Origin: Hyunsoonleella aestuarii
Lineage (GTDB): Bacteria; Bacteroidota; Bacteroidia; Flavobacteriales; Flavobacteriaceae
Assembly (NCBI RefSeq): GCF_006148925.1
Contig: NZ_VAWB01000001.1
Location: 772,001-836,000, forward strand
Direction of reading: 5' to 3'
Length of the DNA: 64,000 nucleotides
Position numbers and translations under genes: made by a program. Every line of letters begins with the position of its first letter. Within the stretch, counting starts at the first letter, position 1. Positions 25,829 to 35,115 of this stretch are shown here, piece after piece. The notes below the pieces were generated by a model. It had not been told where the DNA came from and did no database searches. It worked only from the letters and a program-made list of their open reading frames with translations.

Positions 25829-27805
25829 ATGAAAATAACAATGAAGAATTTATTAAAACTAATCATTGCAACACTAGTTGTTCTTGTAGCATTTACGAGT
25901 TGTAATAATTCAAATAGTTCAACTTCTGGGGCATTATCAAGTAATGTAGCAGAGAGAGTTTATGTACCACCTGGACAGCATGATTCACATTATGCCTTTA
26001 TTTCTGGAGGTTACAGTGGGAATGTTACCGTTTATGGTTTACCTTCTGGAAGAATGTTCAAGGAAATACCTGTGTTTTCTCAATTTCCAACATCAGGTTA
26101 CGGATATTCTGAAGAAACCAAACCGTTATTGAATACGTCTTACGGATTTATTCCTTGGGATGATGCTCACCACCCAGATATTTCTCAAACTAATGGAGAA
26201 ATAGATGGTCGATATATTTTTGTAAATGGTAATAATACACCGCGTATTGCGAAAATAGACCTACTCACATTTGAGACCACTGAAATTATCGAAATTCCAA
26301 ATAGCGCCGGTAACCATAGTTCTTCTTATGTAACAGATAATACAGAGTATGTCGTTGCGGGAACACGATTTGCGGTTCCAGTACCTCAAAAAGATATGGC
26401 CATAAAAGATTACAAAGGTAATTTTAAAGGAACTTTATCTTTTATCAAAGTAGATTCAGAAGATGGTGGCATGGAAATTAAATTTCAAATTTTAATGCCA
26501 GGTTTCGATTATGACAAAGCGCATCCAGGACGTGGTAAGTCTCATGGCTGGTTCTTCTTCACAACCTATAATACGGAAGAGGCGAGCACGCTTCTAGAAG
26601 TTAACGCATCTCAAAATGACAAGGATTTTGTGGCTGCTGTGAACTGGAAAATGATTGAAGAATATGTAAATAATGGTGGTGGAAAAATGATGCCAACTAA
26701 TTATGCACATAATGTCTATGATGAAAGCACGCATACGGCAACATCTACAATGAAAAAAGAAGTTCGTGTGATTGATCCTTCAGAAGTGCCAGGCGCATTG
26801 TATTTTTTACCTATGCCAAAATCTCCTCATGGTTGCGATGTTGATCCAACAGGAGAATATATCGTAGGTAGTGGTAAATTATCAGCTAATGTAACTGTAC
26901 ATTCGTTTACTAAAATGCTAGATGCCATCAAAAATGAGAAGTTTTCAGGTGATGCTTATGGTATTCCAATTTTGAATTTTGAAGACGTACTTGCAGGAGC
27001 TGTTGAGCAACCTGGATTAGGACCTTTGCATACAGAATTTGATGATAGAGGGAATGCATATACTACCTTCTTTATATCATCAGAAGTCGTAAAATGGAAG
27101 TTAGGTACATGGGAAGTATTAGATAGACAACCAACATTCTATTCTGTTGGGCACTTGACTATCGCAGGTGGAAATTCGAGAAAACCAGACGGAAAATATA
27201 TGTTTGCGATGAACAAAATCACGAAAGACCGTTATTTGCCAACAGGTCCAGAGTTAGAGCATAGTGCTCAATTGTATGATATTTCCGGAGATAAAATGGA
27301 ATTGCTTTTAGATTTCCCAACGCACGGAGAACCACATTATGCAGCAGCAATGCGAGCAGATATCATTAAAGAACGATCTAAAAAGATCTATAAGCTTGAA
27401 GAGAATAACCATGCATATGTAGCCAAAACCGATGATGACGTAAAAGTTGTTAGAAATGGTAATGAAGTTCATATATCCATGACAACAATAAGAAGTCACT
27501 TTTCTCCAGATAACATAGAAGGTATTAGAGTCGGTGACAAGGTTTATTTTCATGTCACCAATCTAGAGCAAGATTTTGATGTTCCACATGGTTTCGCAAT
27601 TATAGGACAAAACACTTCGGAACTTTTAATTATGCCTGGACAGACCAAAACCTCTGTTTGGGAACCTAAACAGGTAGGTGTCTGGCCATTTTACTGTACG
27701 GATTTCTGTTCAGCACTGCACCAAGAAATGCAAGGCTATGTAAGGGTATCTGCCGCTAATGCAAATACACCACTTAAATGGTCGTTAGGTGAGGATATTG
27801 AGTAA
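25829..27805 (+). CDS. nosZ: Nitrous oxide reductase, clade II (Sec-type)
   Basis: Reduces N2O to N2 in the periplasm, the last step of denitrification. The 658-residue product has a Sec lipoprotein-type signal (VAFTSC, Cys27) instead of the twin-arginine signal of clade I. It has a seven-bladed propeller with CuZ histidines (DDAHH near 112, SPHGCD near 330, GPLHTEF and SVGHLTI). The C-terminal cupredoxin carries the CuA site CTDFCSALHQEM (about 629-640). A second ATG 12 bases downstream (25841) is an equally good start. Confidence 0.97.
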   Translation: MKITMKNLLKLIIATLVVLVAFTSCNNSNSSTSGALSSNVAERVYVPPGQHDSHYAFISGGYSGNVTVYGLPSGRMFKEIPVFSQFPTSGYGYSEETKPLLNTSYGFIPWDDAHHPDISQTNGEIDGRYIFVNGNNTPRIAKIDLLTFETTEIIEIPNSAGNHSSSYVTDNTEYVVAGTRFAVPVPQKDMAIKDYKGNFKGTLSFIKVDSEDGGMEIKFQILMPGFDYDKAHPGRGKSHGWFFFTTYNTEEASTLLEVNASQNDKDFVAAVNWKMIEEYVNNGGGKMMPTNYAHNVYDESTHTATSTMKKEVRVIDPSEVPGALYFLPMPKSPHGCDVDPTGEYIVGSGKLSANVTVHSFTKMLDAIKNEKFSGDAYGIPILNFEDVLAGAVEQPGLGPLHTEFDDRGNAYTTFFISSEVVKWKLGTWEVLDRQPTFYSVGHLTIAGGNSRKPDGKYMFAMNKITKDRYLPTGPELEHSAQLYDISGDKMELLLDFPTHGEPHYAAAMRADIIKERSKKIYKLEENNHAYVAKTDDDVKVVRNGNEVHISMTTIRSHFSPDNIEGIRVGDKVYFHVTNLEQDFDVPHGFAIIGQNTSELLIMPGQTKTSVWEPKQVGVWPFYCTDFCSALHQEMQGYVRVSAANANTPLKWSLGEDIE

Positions 27806-27849
27806 CTATAATTAGGAAGATTTTGTTTTAGTGTTTATTTTCCTGATAA

Positions 27850-27883
27850 AAAGGCGAGGGCAATCTTTTCCGCTCTCGCCTTT
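27850..27883 (+). terminator. Hairpin after nosZ, weak terminator or mRNA-stabilising element
   Basis: AAAGGCGAG (27850-27858) pairs with CTCGCCTTT (27875-27883) across a 16-base loop. Only three T residues follow, so partial termination or 3'-end protection of the abundant nosZ message is more likely than a full stop. Confidence 0.55.
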
Positions 27884-27921
27884 CATTTACAAACACTGAA
27901 AATTCTCAAAAAAATTTTAAG

Positions 27922-28521
27922 ATGAAAAGATCAAACATCATTATGTTAATTGCGGCGTTATTGCCTTTAGGACTGTTCTTATTTCCTTTATGGAGAATCA
28001 CTCTTGAAGCACCACAATATCCAATTCCATTGGCAATGAACATTCATATCAATGATTTTTCAGATGTGCATCCACATGATATCAAGAACATAAATCTGAT
28101 GAATCACTATGTTGGGATGAAGTATATTCCTGATGCAATTCCGGAGTTCAAGATATTCCCAGTTGGAATCATCATAACAACAATCATCGGCTTGATAATC
28201 GCCTTTAAGGGTAGCTATAAATGGTTTTTGTATTGGTTCATTCTCATGATTATATTAAGTTCAGCTGGACTCTATGATTTTTATATATGGGAACATGATT
28301 ACGGTCATGACCTGGATCCAAAAGCCATTATGAAATTCACTAATCCGGATGGAACGGTCATGGGTTTTCAACCGCCATTATTTGGCAGCAAGGACATCCT
28401 GAATTTTACGGCACATTCATACCCAAGACTAGGCGCATTTTTCTTGGCGCTTGGCATTGGTGGATCATTATTAGCTTATTTTGCAGGAAACAAAATTCAT
28501 AAAAAGACTTTATCTATGTAG
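27922..28521 (+). CDS. Nos-cluster membrane protein (NosB-like position)
   Basis: A 199-residue protein with about four membrane helices (7-27, 82-100, 105-125, 165-185) and a periplasmic region rich in His and Asp (DFSDVHPHDIKN, EHDYGHDLDPKA). Clade II nos clusters carry a membrane protein called NosB directly after nosZ. This one has that position, but I cannot confirm homology by sight. The His/Asp-rich loops suggest metal handling; that is an inference. It is 30 bases upstream of nosL. Confidence 0.7.
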   Translation: MKRSNIIMLIAALLPLGLFLFPLWRITLEAPQYPIPLAMNIHINDFSDVHPHDIKNINLMNHYVGMKYIPDAIPEFKIFPVGIIITTIIGLIIAFKGSYKWFLYWFILMIILSSAGLYDFYIWEHDYGHDLDPKAIMKFTNPDGTVMGFQPPLFGSKDILNFTAHSYPRLGAFFLALGIGGSLLAYFAGNKIHKKTLSM

Positions 28522-28550
28522 ATTATACAGATTACCAAAACACTAAAATC

Positions 28551-28988
28551 ATGAAAACACTAAAACTAGTATCAATCTTCGCATTGCTTCTTGCACTATG
28601 CAGTTGTAATGTGTCTCCTCAAGCTATAGATTATGGCAATGATGCCTGTCATTTTTGTTCGATGACTATTGTGGACAAGGTCCATGCAGCCGAAATAGTC
28701 ACAAAAAAAGGAAAGGTATACAAATTCGATGCTACCGAATGTATGGTCAATTTCCTTAAGGATTTTGATGCTACTGAAGTCGGACTTTATTTATCCAATA
28801 ACTACACAGAACCTGAATCCTTGATCGATGCAACGAATGCGACATTCTTGATAAGTGAGAATGTCCCAAGTCCGATGGGAGCCTTTCTATCTGCATTCAA
28901 GAACAAATCCGATGCCGAAAAAGCACAATCGGAAAAAGGAGGGGCCTTATATAATTGGGAGGAATTACTTGGGCATTTCAATCAATAA
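28551..28988 (+). CDS. nosL: NosL copper chaperone lipoprotein
   Basis: NosL binds Cu(I) and delivers it for assembly of the CuZ centre of NosZ. The 145-residue product has a lipoprotein signal (ALCSC, Cys19) and the NosL motif CHFCSM (about 34-39), the second Cys and the Met being copper ligands. The conserved YKFDATECMVNFL follows. It lies between the NosB-like gene and nosD. Confidence 0.95.
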   Translation: MKTLKLVSIFALLLALCSCNVSPQAIDYGNDACHFCSMTIVDKVHAAEIVTKKGKVYKFDATECMVNFLKDFDATEVGLYLSNNYTEPESLIDATNATFLISENVPSPMGAFLSAFKNKSDAEKAQSEKGGALYNWEELLGHFNQ

Positions 28989-28992
28989 TAGT

Positions 28993-30228
28993 ATGAAACA
29001 CATACTAGCTTTCTTGTTAATATTCTTCACGACATCAATTGGCTTTGCACAGCTTATTGAAGTTTGCGAGACCTGTCCTATTTCAAAAATAAAACAGGCT
29101 ATCGCACAAGCAAGCAACAATGATACCATCGTTGTTGCAAAAGGTAATTACAAAGAATATGATATTATTGTTGATAAACCATTGACTATCCTAGGTAAGG
29201 ATTATCCTGTAATTGATGGCGAATTAAAAGGTGAGATCATCACAATAAAATCGGATAATGTTACTATCGATGGATTATTTTTAATAAATGTTGGGATGAG
29301 TTATACCGAAGATTTCGCAGCCATACGAGTTAAAAAGAGTAAGAATTTCGTCATTCAGAATGTGGTGTTAGAGAAACTCTTTTTTGGTATCTATCTGGAA
29401 AAATCTAGCTATGGCAAGGTATTTCATAATAAAATCATAGGTGATGCAGTTCAAGAATATAGTTCTGGAAACGGCATCCAACTATGGCATAGTAATCATA
29501 TAGGCATCGAGCAGAACCATGTGCAAAACGTTCGTGATGGGATTTATTTGGAATTCTCTGACGATTGTACCATTAAAAATAATTTTAGTGCCGAGAATCT
29601 TCGATATGGCTTGCACTTCATGTTTTCGAATGACGATATCTATCAAGACAATACTTTCGAGAACAATGGGGCAGGTGTGGCTGTGATGTTCTCCAAGAAC
29701 ATAAAGATGTATAACAATATATTCAAGGAAAATTGGGGTACGGCCTCATATGGTTTACTTTTAAAAGAAATAAACGATGCTGAAATCATAGGCAACACAT
29801 TTGAAGAAAACACAATTGGAATAAACACGGAAGGATCGAATAGGGTTGTATATAAAAACAATGATTTTATAGGTAATGGCTGGGCCATTAAAGTTCGGGG
29901 TGCCTGCTATGCCAATCAATTTATCGAGAACAATTTTTTATACAATTCCTTCGACATTGCTTATAATAGCAAAGTAAATGACAATGTTTTCAATAATAAT
30001 TATTGGAGTAACTATACCGGTTACGATTTAGACAAGGATGGCATAGGAGATGTGCCTTATAGACCTGTGAAGTTATTTTCTTATATCGTTAACCGAACTC
30101 CAGAAACCATTATATTGCTGCGAAGTTTGTTCATAGATATTATAGATTTCTCTGAAAAAGTATCACCTGTATTTACGCCCGATAACCTGTTGGACAATAA
30201 TCCATTAACAAGAAGAAACACATGGTAA
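28993..30228 (+). CDS. nosD: NosD periplasmic copper-processing protein
   Basis: NosD works with the NosFY transporter in maturation of the copper centre of NosZ. From the ATG at 28993 the 411-residue product has a signal peptide (MKHILAFLLIFFTTSIGFAQ) and a long right-handed beta-helix of PbH1/CASH repeats (NSYDI-, NNxFxxN-type turns throughout residues 60-360). The frame is open further upstream into nosL, but that extension has no signal peptide and is not credible. Its end overlaps the nosF start by seven bases. Confidence 0.93.
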   Translation: MKHILAFLLIFFTTSIGFAQLIEVCETCPISKIKQAIAQASNNDTIVVAKGNYKEYDIIVDKPLTILGKDYPVIDGELKGEIITIKSDNVTIDGLFLINVGMSYTEDFAAIRVKKSKNFVIQNVVLEKLFFGIYLEKSSYGKVFHNKIIGDAVQEYSSGNGIQLWHSNHIGIEQNHVQNVRDGIYLEFSDDCTIKNNFSAENLRYGLHFMFSNDDIYQDNTFENNGAGVAVMFSKNIKMYNNIFKENWGTASYGLLLKEINDAEIIGNTFEENTIGINTEGSNRVVYKNNDFIGNGWAIKVRGACYANQFIENNFLYNSFDIAYNSKVNDNVFNNNYWSNYTGYDLDKDGIGDVPYRPVKLFSYIVNRTPETIILLRSLFIDIIDFSEKVSPVFTPDNLLDNNPLTRRNTW

Positions 30229-30929
30229 GCATTAAAGGTCTTCACAAAAAATTCGGCAAGAACCAGGTACTTAACGGTATTGACTTGAGCATTGGAGATG
30301 GTGGTATATTCGCGGTTTTAGGTCCGAATGGGTCTGGAAAGACCACACTTATCAAGGCGATTTTAGGAATGGTAGTCCCGAATAAAGGCGAGATCAAGGT
30401 TCATGGAGAGGATATTCGGAAAAATACTGACTATAGGTACAAGATCGATTATTTACCACAAATAGCGAATTTCCCGAATAATCTTAAAGTGAAAGAGCTC
30501 ATTAGGATGATTAAGGACTTACGCGGTAAAGCTGCCCATGACGAGCGATTGATTGAAGTGTTCAAGCTTCAACCATTCTTAAATCAGAAATTAGGAAACC
30601 TATCTGGAGGTACGAGGCAAAAAGTGAATATTTTACTGACCTTCATGTTTGACAGTCCACTGATTATCCTTGATGAACCAACTACTGGATTGGATCCTAT
30701 TTCACTCATTCGATTAAAAGACCTGATCCAAGCAGAAAAAGCCAAGGGAAAAACGATTCTCATCACCTCGCACATTATGAGTTTTGTTGAAGAGGTCTCC
30801 GACGAAATCGTATTCTTGTTAGAAGGGGAAATTTACTTCAAAGGACCGATTCAAGAATTGAAAACAAAGACCAATCAGCCTGATTTCGAACATGCCATTG
30901 CATCAATATTAACGGATAACCATGCTTAA
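30222..30929 (+). CDS. nosF: NosF ABC transporter ATP-binding protein
   Basis: ATPase of the NosFY transporter that supports NosD in NosZ maturation. The 235-residue product has the Walker A GPNGSGKTT (33-41), Q-loop YLPQ (near 84), signature LSGGTRQK (about 126-133), Walker B PLIILDEPT (near 146) and switch histidine in ITSH. It overlaps nosD by seven bases and nosY by eight, so translation is coupled. Codon use is visibly richer in G/C-ending codons than in the surrounding genes. Confidence 0.95.
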   Translation: MVSIKGLHKKFGKNQVLNGIDLSIGDGGIFAVLGPNGSGKTTLIKAILGMVVPNKGEIKVHGEDIRKNTDYRYKIDYLPQIANFPNNLKVKELIRMIKDLRGKAAHDERLIEVFKLQPFLNQKLGNLSGGTRQKVNILLTFMFDSPLIILDEPTTGLDPISLIRLKDLIQAEKAKGKTILITSHIMSFVEEVSDEIVFLLEGEIYFKGPIQELKTKTNQPDFEHAIASILTDNHA

Positions 30930-31704
30930 GATATTAAAATATAGTTTTTATGATTTGATGCGTAGCCGTTGGAGTTATGTGTATTTTGCATTTTACTTGT
31001 TACTAGGTATTTTACTCCTGTTCTTGAACAACGACTTATCTAAAGCCGTCATCACATTAATGAATGTCATTATCGTTCTCGTGCCTTTAATAGGTGCTAT
31101 TTTTGGTGTGATGTACTACTATAATTCTAAAGAATTCACAGAATTGTTATTAGCACAGCCATTAAAACGTTCATCTATATTTTTAGGACAATATTTAGGT
31201 GTTGCTTTATCACTTTCTGTGAGTTTAATCATAGGTCTAGGTATTCCATTTGTGTTTTATGGTTTATTTAAAAGTAATGCTATTTGGGATTTTTCATTAC
31301 TGTTAATCACAGGGACATTTTTAACATTAATATTCACTGCATTAGCTTTTAACATCGCTTTATCAAACGAAAATAAAATTAAAGGTTTTGGTTACGCCAT
31401 TTTATTATGGCTGTTTTTAGCCATTATTTACGACGGACTCTTTTTAATGACGTTAATTATGTTTGAAGACTATCCGTTAGATAAATTATCCTTAGTTGGT
31501 ACAATGCTTAATCCTATAGATTTATCAAGAACTCTCATTTTATTGAAATTAGATATTTCAGCATTATTAGGCTATACAGGAGCTATATTTAAACAATTCT
31601 TCGGCACAAATTTTGGCCTTATAGTATCTTTTACAACCTTAATAGTTTGGGTAATTCTACCTGTATTAAGAATTGTTTTTAAATCGAAAAAGAAAGATTT
31701 TTAA
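30922..31704 (+). CDS. nosY: NosY ABC transporter permease
   Basis: The 260-residue membrane subunit of NosFY, of the ABC-2 type, with six predicted helices (about 20-36, 45-65, 92-112, 130-150, 158-180, 232-252). It begins inside the end of nosF. The first few codons resemble nosF in composition, while the remainder is much more A+T-rich, like the flanking chromosome. It ends four bases inside the convergent gene of the polyprenyl synthase operon. Confidence 0.93.
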   Translation: MLKILKYSFYDLMRSRWSYVYFAFYLLLGILLLFLNNDLSKAVITLMNVIIVLVPLIGAIFGVMYYYNSKEFTELLLAQPLKRSSIFLGQYLGVALSLSVSLIIGLGIPFVFYGLFKSNAIWDFSLLLITGTFLTLIFTALAFNIALSNENKIKGFGYAILLWLFLAIIYDGLFLMTLIMFEDYPLDKLSLVGTMLNPIDLSRTLILLKLDISALLGYTGAIFKQFFGTNFGLIVSFTTLIVWVILPVLRIVFKSKKKDF

Positions 31705-32051
31705 GAATATTTATTTCTAAACCACACTTTTTGCCACTCACGTTTTAGGATTAAAAATGTTACGGCTTCTGATAACTTAACAACATCTTCTCCATCCAAA
31801 GCTTTAACCTGACTTTCGGAAACATCAATAATATAAAGAAGATTCAAATATTCTGTAAACTTTTCTTGGATGAGTTTATAAACCGTCTCATGAAGCAGAA
31901 GCTTTAAGCTAGTGGGTAAAATATCTTCATGAAACTCTAAATCCACATTCGCTAAAAGCAAATCTTTATTTAGTTGTAGAACTAATTTTTGATATAAATT
32001 TAATTCATTAGCCTGATCTATTAATGAATCAAAACTTGATGGTATTTTCAT
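31701..32051 (-). CDS. Conserved small protein downstream of polyprenyl synthase, function unknown
   Basis: A 116-residue soluble protein, mostly alpha-helical by composition, with no signal peptide, helix-turn-helix or catalytic motif that I recognise. Its ATG overlaps the stop of the polyprenyl synthase gene by one base (TAATG), so it is co-translated with it. It may assist that enzyme or simply share the transcript. It overlaps the convergent nosY by four bases, leaving no room for a separate terminator. Confidence 0.75.
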   Translation of the reverse strand: MKIPSSFDSLIDQANELNLYQKLVLQLNKDLLLANVDLEFHEDILPTSLKLLLHETVYKLIQEKFTEYLNLLYIIDVSESQVKALDGEDVVKLSEAVTFLILKREWQKVWFRNKYS

Positions 32052-33025
32052 TAAACGGTTCTGTTCATTAAACTATTACCAAAGACCTTTAAAATCGCTT
32101 TTTTACTGTCAGAAACATCCAATGTATCTAAAACCGAAAATGCTTTATTTGTATAATTTTCAATTTCCCTTTTGGTTTTTTCAGCTGAACCTGTCGAAAT
32201 GAACAACTCTTTTGTTATCTCTATTTTATTAGAATTATCTTTTAAAACTTCGCCGAATAAACTCTTCAATGTTTTCGCATCTTCATCTGAAGCATTCTCA
32301 AGTGCTTTAAGATATAAATATGTCTTTTTGTTTTCAATAATATCACCTCCAACTTGCTTTCCAAAGGTTTCAGTATCACCAAAAGCATCTAAATAATCAT
32401 CCTGCAACTGAAATGCAATTCCTAAATTTTTACCAAATTCATAAATGCTTTGTTGATCCTCTTTTGACGCACCAGAAATAATTGCACCCATTTTTAAAGC
32501 TGCGGCCACTAGCACAGCAGTCTTATATTCAATCATTTTTAAATACTCGGGAATCGTTACATCATTTCTAGTCTCAAAATCCACATCATATTGCTGTCCT
32601 TCACAAACTTCTAATGCTGTTTTACTAAACAACTTTGCCAATGCTTGAAATGTCTCTGCATCATAAGTCTCAAATAATTGATATGCCATTATCAACATAG
32701 CATCACCAGAAAGAATCCCTGTATTGACATCCCATTTTTCATGAACCGTTTCTTTGCCGCGTCTTAAAGGGGCGTCATCCATAATATCATCATGAACTAA
32801 CGAGAAATTATGAAAAACCTCTATGCTAAGTGCAGCATTTAGTGCCTTTTTATAATCTCCTCCAAAAATATCGGCAGCTAATAATGTTAAAACTGGCCTA
32901 AGTCTTTTACCTCCCAAGTTTAAAATATAATCTATTGGGGTGTATAAATTCTTAGGATTTTTAATGGTGCTATATTCATTTAAATACGCAACAAATTCTC
33001 CTTGATAATTTTCTATTGCAAGCAT
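32051..33025 (-). CDS. Polyprenyl synthetase family protein
   Basis: Chain-elongating prenyl transferase that condenses isopentenyl diphosphate with allylic diphosphates for quinones, carotenoids or cell-wall carriers. The 324-residue product has the first aspartate-rich motif DDIMDD (about 79-84) with a following RRG, and the second DDYLDAFGD (near 209). The residues before the first motif (FHNFSLVHDD) suggest a chain of medium length, but product length cannot be fixed by eye. Divergent from the tetR-like gene. Confidence 0.92.
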   Translation of the reverse strand: MLAIENYQGEFVAYLNEYSTIKNPKNLYTPIDYILNLGGKRLRPVLTLLAADIFGGDYKKALNAALSIEVFHNFSLVHDDIMDDAPLRRGKETVHEKWDVNTGILSGDAMLIMAYQLFETYDAETFQALAKLFSKTALEVCEGQQYDVDFETRNDVTIPEYLKMIEYKTAVLVAAALKMGAIISGASKEDQQSIYEFGKNLGIAFQLQDDYLDAFGDTETFGKQVGGDIIENKKTYLYLKALENASDEDAKTLKSLFGEVLKDNSNKIEITKELFISTGSAEKTKREIENYTNKAFSVLDTLDVSDSKKAILKVFGNSLMNRTV

Positions 33026-33100
33026 GTAGCAAAAATAAAGTAATTCAACACATTTAAAAATCTTAATGGAACTGATATGTTAAATAATTATTAAAACTTT

Positions 33101-33128
33101 GGAAACTTTTAAGGTTTTTAAAGTTTCC
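33101..33128. promoter_or_regulatory. Inverted repeat, likely TetR operator
   Basis: GGAAACTTT (33101-33109) and AAAGTTTCC (33120-33128) form a perfect 9-bp inverted repeat with a 10-base spacer. It lies directly before the -7 box of the tetR-like gene, where a bound repressor would block RNA polymerase. It also lies 76 bases upstream of the divergent polyprenyl synthase start. Confidence 0.7.
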
Positions 33129-33133
33129 TATTG

Positions 33134-33141
33134 TACTTTTG
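33134..33141 (+). promoter_or_regulatory. -7 element of the tetR-efflux operon
   Basis: TACTTTTG matches TAnnTTTG and ends 10 bases before the ATG at 33152, giving a very short leader. Confidence 0.6.
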
Positions 33142-33151
33142 CATCCTAATT

Positions 33152-33757
33152 ATGAGAGATAAAATTTTAAAGGGAGCATCAGAGTTATTTTTAAACTATG
33201 GGTTTAAAAGTGTTACTATGGACGATATCGCCAATAAATTGGGTATATCTAAGAAAACCATTTATCAACATTTTGCAAATAAAACAATGCTAGTTGAAAC
33301 CACAACAATGTTTTTATTTGAATTTATTTCTGAAGGTATAAACCAAATATGCGCCCTTGAAAAAAACCCTATTGAAGAAATTTATAACATTAAACAATTT
33401 GTGATGGAGCATTTGAAGGATGAGAAATCTTCACCACAATATCAATTACAAAAATATTATCCTCGAATATTTAATACCCTAAAAAGCAAACAGTTTGAGG
33501 TTATGCAAAGTTGCGTAACAGATAATTTAAACCGTGGAATCAAATTAGGTCTATACAGAGACACAATAAATGTAGATTTTATTGCCAGAATATACTTTAA
33601 TGGCATGTTAGCAATAAAAGATAAGGACCTATTCCCTTTTCAAGATTTTTCAATGCAAATGCTTATGGGTAGCTTTTTAGAATATCATTTACGTGGTATA
33701 TGTACATCAAAAGGACTGGAAACACTTAACAAGTTTATTATTTCAAATCAATCATAA
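33152..33757 (+). CDS. TetR family transcriptional regulator
   Basis: A 201-residue repressor with an N-terminal TetR HTH (ILKGASELFLNYGFKSVTMDD, then KLGISKKTIYQHFANK, residues 5-47) and a helical ligand-binding region. The start at ATG 33152 places the HTH at the usual distance from the N-terminus. An upstream in-frame TTG would add seven unlike residues overlapping the promoter. It is the first gene of the TolC/adaptor/RND operon, which it probably represses in the absence of a ligand. Confidence 0.92.
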   Translation: MRDKILKGASELFLNYGFKSVTMDDIANKLGISKKTIYQHFANKTMLVETTTMFLFEFISEGINQICALEKNPIEEIYNIKQFVMEHLKDEKSSPQYQLQKYYPRIFNTLKSKQFEVMQSCVTDNLNRGIKLGLYRDTINVDFIARIYFNGMLAIKDKDLFPFQDFSMQMLMGSFLEYHLRGICTSKGLETLNKFIISNQS

Positions 33758-33761
33758 AACA

Positions 33762-35099
33762 ATGAAAAAATATATAATCGCAACATTTTGTTTGCTACAA
33801 GCTTTTTTAATGCATTCTCAAGAAGGTATTAAAAGTTTCTCTTTAGAAGAAGCTATAAATCATGCTTTAGAACATAATAGAACAGCAAAAAATGCTTCAC
33901 GAGATATTGATGCAGCTAAAAAGCAAAAATGGGAAACCATTGCTACGGGGCTCCCTCAGATTGATGGTTCTATAGGTTATCAAGATTTTATAAAGCAGCA
34001 AGTACAAGTTGTACCCACCGATTTTAGCGATCCCAATTCAGACCTTATCCCGGTAATTTTTGGAGCTCGTAAAAATATTGATGCCTCCGCAACTCTCTCA
34101 CAATTAATTTTTGATGGCTCATATATTGTTGGACTACAGTCGGCCAAAGTGTTTTTAGAAATCTCTGAGAATGCCAAAATTAAAACTGATTTAGAAGTTA
34201 GAAAAGCAACCATTAATGCATACGGTAATGTAATTTTAGCAAAAGAAAGTGTTGAAATACTTGAGAAAAACAAAAAAACGTTACAAGAAAACCTAAATGA
34301 ACTCAACAAAATTTTTGAAAACGGCTTAGAAGAAGAAGAAAGCGTGGAGCAATTAAAAATCACTCTTTCTAGTGTTAAAAGCAATTTAAATAATGCTAAA
34401 AGATTGGAAAACATTGCCTATAAAATGTTAAATCTCACTTTGGGATTAGATATAGATACTAAAATTGTATTAACAGATAAATTAAAAGCACTTACGTTAA
34501 AAAATATAGATTTAAGCTATTTAAGTAAAGATTACTCTATAGCAAATACTATAGACTATCAAATAGCTGAAAATGATAAACGCTCAAAAGAGTTGCTTGT
34601 AAAACTAGAACAAAGTAGGGCTTTACCAACTTTAAGTACCTTTTTAACTGGCGGTTACACGTCGTTTAGCAATGTTTTCGATTTTCACCAAAGTGATAAA
34701 GAATATTTTGGATATGCCGTTTTTGGTGTTAACCTTAAAGTTCCCATTTTTGGCTCAGGGTTAAAGACTGCCAGAACACAACGTGCCAAAATAAATTTAG
34801 AAAAGTCTAAGGACGATTTTTCTGAAACTGAACAACGGTTGAAGCTGGAAATTGCCTCCACCAAAAGTGATTATCAATATGCTATTGAAGACTATGCAAA
34901 CAAAGAAGAGAATCTAAAATTAGCAGAACGTATCGAAAATAAAAATCAAATTAAATTTTTTGAAGGTATCGCTTCCAGTTTTGAACTAAGACAAGCGCAA
35001 ACACAATTATATGCAGCTCAGCAAGAATACCTACAAGCCATGCTCGATGTAATAACTACTAAGGCAGAATTAGAAACCGTATCAAACACTATAAATTAA
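33762..35099 (+). CDS. TolC family outer-membrane efflux protein
   Basis: Outer-membrane channel of a tripartite efflux pump. The 445-residue product has a signal peptide (MKKYIIATFCLLQAFLMHSQ) and two repeats of long coiled-coil helices with the typical LEEAINHALEHNRTAKNA start. The start at 33762 is four bases after the tetR stop. An upstream in-frame start would run into tetR and spoil the signal peptide. The adaptor gene follows after 16 bases. Confidence 0.93.
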   Translation: MKKYIIATFCLLQAFLMHSQEGIKSFSLEEAINHALEHNRTAKNASRDIDAAKKQKWETIATGLPQIDGSIGYQDFIKQQVQVVPTDFSDPNSDLIPVIFGARKNIDASATLSQLIFDGSYIVGLQSAKVFLEISENAKIKTDLEVRKATINAYGNVILAKESVEILEKNKKTLQENLNELNKIFENGLEEEESVEQLKITLSSVKSNLNNAKRLENIAYKMLNLTLGLDIDTKIVLTDKLKALTLKNIDLSYLSKDYSIANTIDYQIAENDKRSKELLVKLEQSRALPTLSTFLTGGYTSFSNVFDFHQSDKEYFGYAVFGVNLKVPIFGSGLKTARTQRAKINLEKSKDDFSETEQRLKLEIASTKSDYQYAIEDYANKEENLKLAERIENKNQIKFFEGIASSFELRQAQTQLYAAQQEYLQAMLDVITTKAELETVSNTIN

Positions 35100-35115
35100 A
35101 AAATCAATCAAAAAA

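Noticed and set aside
28855-28992. The nosD frame is open upstream into nosL
   Set aside because: The added residues are out-of-frame nosL sequence. The ATG at 28993 begins a clear signal peptide.
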